This document shows, in pieces, positions 29,801 through 34,218 of a stretch of 45,339 nt of DNA. Both the position numbers and the translations under genes were made by a program. Source of the DNA: a virus; the IMG/VR virus record IMGVR_UViG_3300046010_012574, positions 1 through 45,339 of that record; one strand, written 5' to 3'. Within the stretch, counting starts at the first letter, position 1. Every line of letters begins with the position of its first letter. The notes under the pieces are model-generated. The model ran no database searches. It was given only the letters and a program-made list of their open reading frames with translations, and was not told where the DNA came from.

Positions 29801-30340
29801 GTCTGCGAAGCTAAAGAACGCTGTTCTCAAGGCTCTTGTAAATGCAAGTGTTTGAGCAGTTGTCCTAAGAATACTCATGTTCATTTGAGTCAACGAGCCT
29901 TTAGCCCTGTTAGCCCATTGCTGGATAGATGTTGCCTGCAGTGCTCTTGTCAGCTCTCTCGAGCTGGTAGTCAGGCGTTGCATTGCATTGGCTTGAGCAT
30001 TTAGTGCCGCAGTTGCTTTTGGAGATGATGTTCCGAGCCTATCAATCTCTTTTGTTAAAGCAGCATGATGCCTTACAGCATCGCTAATAATTTTATTATT
30101 AAGAACTTGCGCTTTATTATTAGCAGCAATTAAACCAGTTAAAACTTTTGTGCTATTACCAGTACCAGCAGTAATTCTTTGAAGCATCGCTTGTGTACTG
30201 GCAAGCTTATTTACTGTACTTACAGTATTATTAATTTGTGCAGATACTTGAGCTAAACTTTGACGTAAAATCGCAGCTTCAGACGTATCTGCAGTGACAG
30301 TAAATTTTATATCCCCATACGGTGTTGGTGTATCAGACAT
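17831..30340 (-). CDS. Tape measure protein, exceptionally long (4169 residues)
   Basis: Sets tail length and passes into the cell during DNA injection. Residues about 150-450 match the TP901-type core (SFADLEQESARVTKLMVDNF, FPEVSAAATTFGLSMTESAA). A Pro-rich hinge at 820-930 repeats PRTPGS and RPTYGPSLP. Long Ala/Lys/Glu helical regions follow, with a triple F-x-G-P motif near 2110. Several hydrophobic segments (about 640-690, 3180-3235) suit membrane insertion. A Trp-rich repeat covers about 3610-3900. The end has PAILHGGEYIINHKAAQRIG, a common tape-measure terminus. At about 0.15 nm per residue the tail would be near 625 nm. No peptidoglycan-cleaving motif was seen. There is no clear ribosome site; the ATG at 30340 is the first plausible start. 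Confidence 0.95.
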   Translation of the reverse strand: MSDTPTPYGDIKFTVTADTSEAAILRQSLAQVSAQINNTVSTVNKLASTQAMLQRITAGTGNSTKVLTGLIAANNKAQVLNNKIISDAVRHHAALTKEIDRLGTSSPKATAALNAQANAMQRLTTSSRELTRALQATSIQQWANRAKGSLTQMNMSILRTTAQTLAFTRALRTAFFSFADLEQESARVTKLMVDNFGSGEEAIRLASEQTKELGKLLDQVTRKFGTSRVLVQSLAGDFAELGIGDIQGLKDLVELTTTVEKLGNVDIEQSQRFVESMLQNILRVKREQYAARGLSLDLTDPKQFSNIIAELRGQLAEFNLVENKTSLSLKDLADAFPEVSAAATTFGLSMTESAALLAPMVASGFQVGASANSIKVSLQRMVAMTKQNSVILGELNQALGPDFDYSAGVSMENIQKLTDGFNNLLNIKGEQGTLELFARLFGVRQGPRMETSFRQLAVFQKALGEMGTTEARIAEVIQKNVNARLKSAGFAETEQIQVKKMVDISNLHRKATENINGQYTKRAKIIREGQKLAFDELTKIYGTTGDESKDFLSKIGTESGKILMSSAFRIEDVAQKQLETELQIGLDTTITKFRIMKEEILAIGRVIVTAFKPLIEFFTPIIQKIRDFVENLGPLGKKAISFGVIFLGLIPSIKLLTVSFRWFFTGALSSIARLATGFGKLGSRIIDVTELVDRGAGALKNWQKATSLPGTTKVLLSGRKRGAITDVSGLDPSAQQVLQQGSTPTSADLKNIFKRAIGLPVGGDALTGLDAAIKAVDATAETAADAADAAATTAKSVSDGVSEALKAGFKGTVFTSNRFMGNTFTGGPGGGGTGRGPRTPGSPRTPGSPRTPTDTRPTYGPPAPGPVYGPAMPPPDTRPTYGPSLPSDARPIYGPSLPPSVTGTSKIPAGGFRVPTTPVLPSIPGPEPVKKAAKAAKKAVKETIDTAAASVATATATVGAAVADVSSTVASVAAGAAETVSEGVSSAVSATKTVASGSKVTKAAAQMTTLKVSEIVSVYDKLGVALPDEYQFLRSLDKEWQVATKTKQKVLKDIAAQAKGGDLTNLGGPLGRIERIGKSEVIFTSPESKRSLKPTSKQIAERALRPDVMVPFGQDEIIGDLLGERLKRVPKVGSTIPAKAKPLAGVIENLKIRGKKIQENINQLAETGMKAAERAAAQADSVLKYGATETKLLADEFKGLTLTPKDTAAGVIEVEREVRVLSEYEKAVEEARIAQKEFEDLTSSASQQDVQRLANKAKATREKVVKLEKTKRNVVRTATKFDIVPAAPVSQELQNFRDITSRKLQLLGPQRTLLPKGVNTQEQVSKALASAVAQEKILLPKGGINQNLKLIAGYRALMVEKIEAINKAIDSGDDVIVKNLKQIGYKSKQEIAKMTSKTSKAQAAAQNRELIRKLAAKSVRLDELDPESPAYDPNAGRRLFTKGMADKVANERIVQQSDSQILNRISPTTDKAKASIIAERNAARTRNAAKEADILNKTINQMTSDYTVEAQQSRSKAVTAFKKTRNALIKKFGSIEAAEVALSNAVNAELAVQKGALSAPTAAVKKAVSRTTSIVASGTAAVKETVDTVARTASSVPFILKDSLGGFRMFHSAASEAVSSSVVASTKTIGSEISRLLDDVIVRALPAGFDPAKAKVMRSVIAEVLAKTPITAASAATPAAQSFMSHVLGGMGDDIARVINSLAPDITSAISAGGISAKGGIVQTAKARAVGSFNKLKSLTTAKILGDLGMLRTGIEAAVFDAVAAAGYAIESTTSSIGEAIRAGTYTEAMIPGYLDELTAKREKRSARAVESGSAGAAAAAEARGEPISRGEKNAARRRKRALERLVKEGRAPDLEAAGSLYDKALAGGKEELDKLLPKTKASVGSAVKEAVGDAAEAAKETASEAVEAVGEKLDEAVKTVSDATTGAIDDATKAVKDKVRAPSTKGMKVEDMGRAELVREKGRLQSAIKKAPLDISVLDEEITKKKALIDAMDPASKGLKTNARIIAEHTALVEKRNALSAKLASSEARLAEVNKRLAETKTAEAASSKKAKPAAAAAAAGAAPTGAPRAPRIPTAAAPAASVAAVTSSAVVEKLDEVIIEFDRSLANFFKGPNFFQGPNYFAGPITAMPNAKFKDVKKRFSDLTDDEKKKVLSGHTKRADEAKARILARKAGATGAGTVDDAAAAASGATAATAAKAGLLRKSLSGLGGLMGSGLVRGAQIGKAALQGMFGIVGRSASEFWKMSAAFINMYTTAISSASSSSRLASISAMIGAKAIAVVGKAAAITDKAIKKLAGSFLALGRTIATTTNAELTRFFASLQKSKILKAWGFLLFTGMLPLIKGFKVLTIGAVKFITTMKFSALIGGFQQLYQTVLRTALSFAALAIKLNAAMLMIAPILIVVFSIISKVKRGISGLSPAMDNFKAAWVAIKDAIYILAAPLENLIASFGGIGAQGDSVKRTAGVIWLISKGVRAAAEAFQRFAAGPGLKYMKSAVVPIITRIVNRFILLGRAISAAFGGRSGEAAKNFKGFLYSMLYEAVAFIGKFISLIASALEMFAPTLAKIIDAIVAATITAFRKIMNFAKEVMLLLGSIITVIGGISGQIGIALGGAAIVAGGVGIGLLDIKLKEFEESAKSGGLGAGKAIANGITSGAKKAARGMETLKALVGEKYGDLMGVGINTALASRIAKDMPKDVKNEIIRSADDARAGGESLGQEIAKGIKKGLTDLKSEFTDKFFGKADSEIDKFVEKLKDGLNEQKDKALEAFDNQIEAIEALGEAEERLTATVEYEEKRREMIRERALDRENYLRERKVAAYEGRAEDVRSLDLTFRKSSVEKDKEIKDFDLDRVKTLQAQNREDAVKVINKQKEQLVKEYDKMFKDFDQRIEDIKVRGFSNEQEFVQMFGNLQNAASVFSDDISSTFMKAMESLPNAIRESTDPSIGMFSTSMDKMVQEAKRTFGIGVTSASSESILGAAYFLAKGMPGAFRQAFDSGIVSQFVTPFSTKVKNELNNTVPADLWVKSAGVAMVEMVNEMKRKLVSLKGTLYDDFKKLFSEMPVTDLSRIFGDMFKDLDSEALKDYFANLFPTAEELKAKIITIETVRSKDGSGGGEAPKASPGFTPSELGPTDVDYSKYKDYVERMAELREKAAEPAQSEKQDPKQSFFGKFKDIIVGIADYLGPVKTAILGALGVVAGAGAAIPIWTGIKVAAVAIGTAVGGLPILIGTVIGVLIYLYARFKSVRDIVNGIAMEIRDGLVAAFNFLKDIGVKAFDEIKIAFSKLWDGFTGVALPKIGEIWNGFTIGFTIAFDWLKEQIGRRVSVLIDIIKALIDPLKDYWEAAFKASFNLIKSFFENVSNIIVELFATLKVIFEPIIKIIVGVFIIITEAITILWEKLKTPIITIATFIIKTFTFLLPIFSSIGSFIFDVIGGAIVGLLKIIKFVFEGVYKSVGTVVNVAVGIAKAIFNVLNAIWTNPVVKWIRDFLFRVLMLGIFIVASLLEAFAKTIFNAFKTVFNIFKNIATFIYNTLKPGLELIGNVVKFVFTPVISIIKVVIDIVKFLYGEFGFLGLALTPFVAVLELIRRIFMIVWNVVKSVFKGIYSLIESAIVIIKIVASAIWDGLGKVWGLISPIVNAFWDGITTAAGFVWDLLKTMGSSILDVLGSVWDVIGSVATKFWDGLSTAAGFVWDLLKKVGQGIWDAIGWVWGMIAAASQKFWDLIAAGWELVGPIFEQLWEWLWNGINYAWDTLKQTLQFYWDLFKEMWGWVEPVLSQLWEWLWNGIKWAWDQLVEVVQFYWDLFKQMWGWIEPVLSQLWDWLWTGIKFAWDKITEAVQFMWEGVKVMWSWIQPVLNTLWDLLWNGIKLAWDGITTAVQFVWDKIKAMWDAVYPILKTMWEWIKDKIGAAVDGVKGAWNGLKDAVSNTFNWFKDKFSSIGGFIREGIGGAVDWVSDKLGNIPNLFKGALNAIIRGVNNVTGFSFTMPDWLKYVPGLGGVAGKTYSFRDVIPELPQVKYNGGKIGSYMKGGMAYGSYMKGGMAYGYGGMTAGFAQQAVPAILHGGEYIINHKAAQRIGTDTLDALNNLRLSKPRYPRMPSIPGISMPNVRIDNSTQAPVGSSTSNVNIYVDNFIGEPEWFNSMMKDYNMKVAPRNQKAAGLENRVITTYNGLNRGM
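18234..18290 (-). repeat. 30-base tandem duplication in tape measure 3' end
   Basis: A 27-base unit (18234-18260) recurs identically at 18264-18290, a 30-base step. It encodes two copies of GSYMKGGMAYG, a Met/Gly/Tyr-rich stretch just before the C-terminal HGGEY segment. Identical DNA suggests a recent duplication. Confidence 0.9.
18661..19440 (-). repeat. 120-base (40-residue) Trp-rich tandem repeat array in the tape measure gene
   Basis: The DNA repeats with a 120-base period. The segments 18901-18960 and 19021-19080, for example, match at 46 of 60 bases, and 19261-19300 recurs at 19381-19420 with near identity. Each unit encodes 40 residues with Trp spaced 11, 11, 7 and 11 (unit motifs LWEWLWNGI, AWDQL, FYWDLFK, MWGW.EPVLS). 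The best copies are between 18781 and 19140; outer copies are more divergent. Confidence 0.9.
27660..27850 (-). repeat. Short tandem repeats encoding a Pro-rich hinge
   Basis: Two kinds of direct repeat are present: an 18-base unit (about two and a half copies near 27785-27830) encoding PRTPGS, and a longer unit repeated about four times (27660-27780) encoding RPTYGPSLP-like peptides. Together they form a disordered proline-rich hinge between the tape measure core and its helical shaft. Confidence 0.85.
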
Positions 30341-30368
30341 AGTTCAGCCATATTAATTATTACACATT

Positions 30369-30388
30369 AGGTCGATAAAATCAAGGTT
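30369..30388 (-). other. Weak AT-rich hairpin in the chaperone-tape measure gap
   Basis: GATAAAA and TTTTATC pair around a 6-base loop in the 51-base gap upstream of the tape measure ATG. The stem is almost all A-T and no U-run follows, so it is a poor terminator. It might slow the ribosome or polymerase. Nothing else is seen in the gap. Confidence 0.25.
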
Positions 30389-30391
30389 TTA

Positions 30392-31020
30392 TCAATCAGT
30401 TTTTTGAGAAACTTCATATCCAAGACCAATTCCCATTTGCATAATATCAAGTCCTTGGACAATTCTCTTAGGCGCAGGATTATACCAGTCTTCATCAAAA
30501 TCAACATCAGCACCTTGAGCGGCTGCAGCAATCTTCATAGCAGTACTTGTTTCATTAACAGCTGCACGATAGAGAAGGAACAGCTCATTGAGAGTAAGAC
30601 ATGACTCCAACTCTCCGATGCTGTTCCAAGCTCCGGTTTTTATAAATATTTCAGACTCATATTTGAGGAGAGGAATGTCTTCCCAACTTGTGTCGGAAGA
30701 TACCTCACTCTCCTCGCCTAGAAGGAAGGGTCGGACCCCATTGCGGCAGTCATGAGAGCGCCGAATGACTTGAGATCAAGAACATCCTCCAACTTCTCCT
30801 TATCGCCTGCGAGTTCTGGATCGACGACAGCCAATGCAACAGCGGCTGCCTCAACCATTACGTCAATGTCTGCATCCTCAAGAGTTTCATCGTTCTTAAG
30901 ATTCTTGACAATCTTCATAAACTTACGAAGATTACGAATTGTCAAAGGCTTAATAACTCTCTTCTTTCCATCTGCAAAAAGAATTTCAGTTCCAGCCAAA
31001 ATGTCCTTATTATCACTCAT
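30392..31020 (-). CDS. Tail assembly chaperone, -1 frameshift fusion product (gpGT-like)
   Basis: Predicted 209-residue fusion made when a fraction of ribosomes slip back one base near the end of the first chaperone frame. The -1 frame is open from 30775 to the stop at 30392-30394 and has no ATG start or ribosome site of its own. Its translation reads VRPFLLGEESEV, then IKTGAWNSIGELESCLTLNE, the type of sequence found in siphophage chaperone second domains, and ends GYEVSQKTD. The order (major tail protein, chaperone, frameshifted extension, tape measure) is the conserved siphophage arrangement in which these proteins coat the tape measure during tail assembly and are absent from virions. The frameshift itself is inferred. 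Confidence 0.85.
30718..31020 (-). CDS. Tail assembly chaperone, short form (gpG-like)
   Basis: 100-residue soluble protein read without frameshifting. The N-terminus has the typical chaperone start with a beta hairpin then basic helix (IKPLTIRNLRKFMKIVKNL), followed by acidic helices (DADIDVMVEAAAVALAVVD). It ends GSDPSF at a TAG. It lies directly upstream of the tape measure and downstream of the major tail protein. It starts at ATG 31020 with a weak ribosome site (GGTAGG), after a likely terminator, so expression is probably much lower than that of the tail tube gene. Confidence 0.85.
   Translation of the reverse strand: MSDNKDILAGTEILFADGKKRVIKPLTIRNLRKFMKIVKNLKNDETLEDADIDVMVEAAAVALAVVDPELAGDKEKLEDVLDLKSFGALMTAAMGSDPSF
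30733..30741 (-). other. Candidate -1 frameshift site
   Basis: The coding strand reads ATG GGG TCC; the run of four G allows the GGG codon at 30738-30736 to re-pair one base back with GGG at 30739-30737, after which GTC (Val) starts the -1 frame. It is a partial match to the X-XXY-YYZ rule. A second option is CCT slipping to CCC a few codons later. The window allowed by open frames is 30775-30718. Confidence 0.5.
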
Positions 31021-31040
31021 TACTGTTTACCTACCTTGTT

Positions 31041-31105
31041 TGTAAAATAAAGAAGCCCTCGCTTCTCCCATCAAGTTTATCACAAGATAGAAGCCTGCGA
31101 GGGCT
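31041..31105 (-). terminator. Candidate intrinsic terminator after the major tail protein gene
   Basis: On the minus strand, AGCCCTCGC (31105-31097) pairs with GCGAGGGCT (31062-31054); an inner 4-pair extension (AGAA at 89-92 with TTCT at 63-66) shortens the loop. A T-rich tract (TCTTTATTTT) follows. It sits between the major tail protein stop and the chaperone start, where partial termination would limit chaperone and tape measure synthesis relative to the abundant tube protein. Confidence 0.7.
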
Positions 31106-31126
31106 ACTTCACGATTTTTCAATCAA

Positions 31127-31711
31127 TTATTGCTGATCGATAATCTTGCCGTACTCGTAGTTTGTATCCTCTGTCTTGGGGAGAATACGGAAACCAACAG
31201 TGAACATCGTTGCCTCTGCACGCTTCATGCTGATCATCGATGATTCCATCGAAACCGCACGCTTTGTGTAGTAGGAACGAGTCTTGATTGCTGCTGCCGA
31301 CGATCCGGGGGCTGAGCCAACAATGACCAGACCCTTTTCACGTGGGTACACGTTCTGCGAACCGAACAGGAAGGTGTTTGTATTTGCACCCGAACCTGCG
31401 AAGTTTGCCTTGATGTCGTCACCATCTGTGACATCATCATAATTCCAAGCGATTGCAAGGTTGTTCAATGTTCCCTCAGCAAGCGTGGTCTTCACCATCA
31501 CCTTAACTTTGGACTGAATCAACTTTGCGGCATCACCGAATTGGTCGATCTCAATATCTACAATGTCTGGCTCCCATGAAATTTCGACACCATTTTGTGT
31601 GGCACCGACATCAGCGAAGTTATCCATTGCAGCGATCGTTGTTGCGTTAGCCGATGGACCAAGCTTAATGGTTGCCTCACCAACGACAATATTTGCGACA
31701 TTAACTGCCAT
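31127..31711 (-). CDS. Major tail (tube) protein
   Basis: 194-residue protein that polymerises into the tail tube. It starts MAVNVANIVVGEATIKLG and carries WEPDIVDIEIDQFGDAAKL and VKVMVKTTLAEGTLNNLAIAW, patterns typical of siphophage tube proteins; the rest is beta-rich. Evidence for high expression: a strong GGAGG ribosome site 8 bases before the ATG, a higher G+C content than the neighbouring genes, and a terminator-like hairpin just downstream. Position directly before the tail assembly chaperones supports the call. Its start overlaps the end of the preceding small gene by 11 bases. Confidence 0.9.
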   Translation of the reverse strand: MAVNVANIVVGEATIKLGPSANATTIAAMDNFADVGATQNGVEISWEPDIVDIEIDQFGDAAKLIQSKVKVMVKTTLAEGTLNNLAIAWNYDDVTDGDDIKANFAGSGANTNTFLFGSQNVYPREKGLVIVGSAPGSSAAAIKTRSYYTKRAVSMESSMISMKRAEATMFTVGFRILPKTEDTNYEYGKIIDQQ

Positions 31712-31922
31712 TTGTATTTCCTCCTATTTTATCAAGCCGGAATATTTTCCGACCTTTCTTATCACGCCAATTAGCGATCTTAGAAATATCTTTTGGATTT
31801 ACCTCTCCTTGGCGTTTGCCAATACCGAGAGATTTATTCCATTCGAATTCATATATGGAACTTCCTACTTTCGCCACATACCCGGGAGTTCTCCCGACAT
31901 AGGTAATTGTAATATATTCCAT
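31701..31922 (-). CDS. Small head-tail region protein, unknown
   Basis: 73 residues: MEYITITYVGRTPG, SSIYEFEWNKSLGIG, KDISKIANWRDKKGRKI. The pattern (short beta strands, YEFEW, a helix with DISKIA) recurs in small proteins encoded near siphophage tail genes but has no assigned function that can be supported here. It overlaps the major tail protein start by 11 bases. A candidate promoter lies just upstream. Confidence 0.7.
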   Translation of the reverse strand: MEYITITYVGRTPGYVAKVGSSIYEFEWNKSLGIGKRQGEVNPKDISKIANWRDKKGRKIFRLDKIGGNTNGS

Positions 31923-31931
31923 ACAGCATAT

Positions 31932-31940
31932 ATTGTACCA
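31932..31940 (-). promoter_or_regulatory. Candidate extended -10 promoter for the tail tube genes
   Basis: TGGTACAAT (extended -10: TG, one base, TACAAT) lies 9 bases before the ATG at 31922 in the 27-base gap after the tail terminator gene. It would place a promoter directly before the highly expressed tube gene pair. The -35 region is poor. Confidence 0.35.
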
Positions 31941-31949
31941 TATATTTTT

Positions 31950-32366
31950 TTATACATTACATATTCTAAAGTCTAAATTCATCCTATACCAACCCTCTTT
32001 TTCTAATGGCACAGCCAGACTGGAATCTGTTTGCATTGATGATAATATCCTACGGTCTTGCCCGGTAGCCTCTATACCACCTGTCTTGGCTACTGTATCT
32101 GCCTTGCCAAGAATTTCTATAAATAATTCAGATACTGAAAACAGTCTTTCTACATCTGTATCAAATATTGAATATCTAACAACATCTTTTCTCATCCAAT
32201 GGCGATCTGGATCTGGTATCAATGGATTATAATAATAAACAACATAAGGAGCAGTTGCACTGGATGGAGCAACGACAGGATAAAAATTCATTTGCCTCCC
32301 CGCAGCGGTCACAATATCCTGATCCTGTGCAAGATGAGAGTTGATATCGTAAATTGGCAAAGTCAT
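31950..32366 (-). CDS. Probable tail terminator protein
   Basis: 138 residues, of the size and position of the protein that caps the tail tube and joins it to the head. It starts MTLPIYDINSHLAQDQDIV; the centre has APYVVYYYNPLIPDPDRHW and a helix-rich segment (FSVSELFIEILG), and the end (GWYRMNLDFRI) is a beta strand. This alpha/beta layout matches the gpU/terminator fold, but homology is only inferred. Its start is coupled to the previous gene by TAATG. Confidence 0.6.
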   Translation of the reverse strand: MTLPIYDINSHLAQDQDIVTAAGRQMNFYPVVAPSSATAPYVVYYYNPLIPDPDRHWMRKDVVRYSIFDTDVERLFSVSELFIEILGKADTVAKTGGIEATGQDRRILSSMQTDSSLAVPLEKEGWYRMNLDFRICNV

Positions 32367-32635
32367 TACAACCCCCTGTACGACATTTTTATTTTTTCCA
32401 TTACAATTCTTTTAATCTCATCAGAATTATCTTCAAAGCCATTTACAATTTTTACTTCCGCACCACCGCTGGATGCAGATATTTCAACGCTCTGATAATT
32501 TGTATTGATAACATTTTCTATATCAGATTGCGCCGCCCCGACACCCTCAGCGACTGCCGATTGCATATCGATCGGTATCATATCTACTTTATTTATTAAA
32601 TTATTAAAATTACTTTTAATTGAGATATTAAACAT
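32366..32635 (-). CDS. Probable tail completion / neck protein
   Basis: 89-residue protein. The first half is a helix (KSNFNNLINKVDMIPIDMQS, then AVAEGVGAAQSDIENVI), the second beta-like (SVEISASSGGAEVKIVNG). This resembles HK97 gp10-type head-tail completion proteins, which occupy this slot between the closure and terminator genes. Linked to both neighbours by TAATG junctions. Assignment is by order and pattern only. Confidence 0.55.
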   Translation of the reverse strand: MFNISIKSNFNNLINKVDMIPIDMQSAVAEGVGAAQSDIENVINTNYQSVEISASSGGAEVKIVNGFEDNSDEIKRIVMEKIKMSYRGL

Positions 32636-33024
32636 TATGTTTCAACCACCCTTCTAAGGGATACAACAACATGATGCTTTTTACCGGAAAAAGTAAATTT
32701 TGGTTGAATGCCAACGATCTCATATGTGTCCGTATCAACTTGAGTACCCTTTGAATCTGTTATATTTGTAATTCTATTATCATAACTAATATACTCAGAA
32801 TACATCGCTGGAACTATTCCTTCATATTTTGAAAAATTATCAACATACGGAGACAATCTTCTATCGCTAGAGGACGTAGATTGAGTGGTCGGGGCTTGAA
32901 ATTGAAAGCCTATCGTAGCCGATTTTGTAAACGTTGCATACTCTTGACCGGCAGCATTTGTAGCTGTTGTTTTTGTGTAAATATCGCATTTGTGCGCAAA
33001 GCGAAAAAAAGTTTGATAGGACAT
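32635..33024 (-). CDS. Probable head closure (stopper) protein
   Basis: 129-residue beta-rich protein (FAHKCDIYTKTTATNAAGQE near the N-terminus, then KFTFSGKKHHVVVSLRRVVE at the end). This matches the small barrel-type closure proteins that block the portal channel after packaging and receive the tail. It starts immediately after the stop of the connector gene and is joined to the next gene by TAATG. Supported mainly by gene order between connector and completion genes. Confidence 0.6.
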   Translation of the reverse strand: MSYQTFFRFAHKCDIYTKTTATNAAGQEYATFTKSATIGFQFQAPTTQSTSSSDRRLSPYVDNFSKYEGIVPAMYSEYISYDNRITNITDSKGTQVDTDTYEIVGIQPKFTFSGKKHHVVVSLRRVVET

Positions 33025-33951
33025 TTAAACCACATAATCCATCACGAAAAGCGTGTAATCCATAAGCAATACATCTGCTTCAATATTACCTGTTGATTCA
33101 TAGAATGAATCCTTAACTTGATATTTAAGGATATCCATATCAACAGTTGTCATGCCATGCCTTCTATAATCAGAATCACCATTCATCATATCTTCTAATA
33201 ATAAATCAGCAGCTTGCACGATATTGTCAGGAACATATTTCCATCCAAAATCACCTTCAATTTTATAATCATCACCTTCATCAAATTTTGATGAAACTAT
33301 TAAAGTCTGCACACTATCGAGAAAAGATCTCTTAAATTGAATATAGTAGCTTGATTGAAAATTGTGAGGTTCTTTAGACTTTTCAATGTTATTTAAAGTA
33401 GCATCTGTAGAATCATGAATTACTGTTTGATCTTCATCTCCAACATTTACTGTTACTTTTGTTAATCCGCTAATTGGATGCGGCAAGTGAAGTGTGTTTT
33501 TACCGGAACCAGAAATTTCAATATATTTATTTGGATAATAGTCAAAAGATTGACCACAAAAAGTATTAATTATGTTCCTTACACGTTTTTCCATTTTATC
33601 AAATTTTTCATAGTAATCATTTTCTAAATCAGGATGGTCTGTAAAGAAGGTGTCGATATCAACATACGGTGTGTACACATTAATATATTGAGATTGCGTA
33701 TAGCTCGTTCCAGAAATTGTGTATGTAAAATCAACTCTATACCTCCCGGCACTATTTAAAACATAAATACCAGAAGCCTGTTGACCATATGTTATTGTAT
33801 AAACACCAGTACCTGTTCTTGTTGCATTTGTTGGACCAGATACAAGTGAGCCAAATTCATGATAAAGGCTTACAGAAACAACATTGCTTACAGGGTCACT
33901 TGGAAGTGTCAGTGTAAGAGTTTTACTTGTATTGATTTTGACATCATCCAT
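33025..33951 (-). CDS. Head-tail connector (adaptor) with N-terminal Ig-like domain
   Basis: 308 residues from ATG 33951 (MDDVKINTSK); a TTG three codons earlier is less likely. Residues 1-95 look like an Ig-like beta sandwich (VSVSLYHEFGS, AGRYRVDFTYTISG). The C-terminal two-thirds (DIDTFFTDHPDLENDYYEKF, then FGWKYVPDNIVQAADLLLED, MTTVDMDILKYQV) resemble gp6-type adaptors, which form the ring under the portal. The Ig-like extension is unusual for an adaptor and may decorate the neck or bind surface sugars. No strong ribosome site. Confidence 0.65.
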   Translation of the reverse strand: MDDVKINTSKTLTLTLPSDPVSNVVSVSLYHEFGSLVSGPTNATRTGTGVYTITYGQQASGIYVLNSAGRYRVDFTYTISGTSYTQSQYINVYTPYVDIDTFFTDHPDLENDYYEKFDKMEKRVRNIINTFCGQSFDYYPNKYIEISGSGKNTLHLPHPISGLTKVTVNVGDEDQTVIHDSTDATLNNIEKSKEPHNFQSSYYIQFKRSFLDSVQTLIVSSKFDEGDDYKIEGDFGWKYVPDNIVQAADLLLEDMMNGDSDYRRHGMTTVDMDILKYQVKDSFYESTGNIEADVLLMDYTLFVMDYVV

Positions 33952-33986
33952 AATATTCAATTGTACCAGAAAATGAGTTCTAGCCC

Positions 33987-34208
33987 TTAAAAGGTTTGCA
34001 TAGCGACAGATACTTCAAGGTTCTTTAAATCCCCACCAATTTCAGTTATGTTAAAAGTTCCACTGATGTCAAAAGAGACAATAGTGTTGGAAGAATCTTT
34101 AAAAAATAAAAGTCCGTCAGCATAATTGATTGCCAACTCTCCATATTCTAGAGATGTTGGAGCAGTATTCGCTGTGCCTGATCTTTTAATTTTAACAACA
34201 TTAGCCAT
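33987..34208 (-). CDS. Small fibre-like virion protein
   Basis: 73 residues: KIKRSGTANTAPTSLEYGEL, AINYADGLLFFKDSSN, then a short beta tail. This is the N-terminal module of many marine and freshwater phage fibre or collar proteins, here standing alone. It is paralogous to the start of the next gene upstream (KIRIKRRASGSAGAPTSLEN). A good AAGGAG ribosome site precedes the ATG. Probably a truncated duplicate or a capping subunit. Confidence 0.65.
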   Translation of the reverse strand: MANVVKIKRSGTANTAPTSLEYGELAINYADGLLFFKDSSNTIVSFDISGTFNITEIGGDLKNLEVSVAMQTF

Positions 34209-34218
34209 TCAAGACTCC

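Noticed and set aside
17831-30340. Peptidoglycan hydrolase domain within the tape measure
   Set aside because: I looked for M23, NlpC/P60 and lysozyme-type catalytic motifs and saw none.
30369-30388. Strong terminator before the tape measure gene
   Set aside because: The stem is nearly all A-T and no U-run follows; kept only as a weak hairpin.
30392-30610. Independent 72-residue gene starting at TTG 30610
   Set aside because: No ribosome site, and the same frame is open upstream to 30775 with chaperone-like sequence, so the frameshift product explains it better.
33952-33960. TTG start for the connector protein
   Set aside because: ATG three codons later is the more likely start; TTG has no supporting ribosome site.
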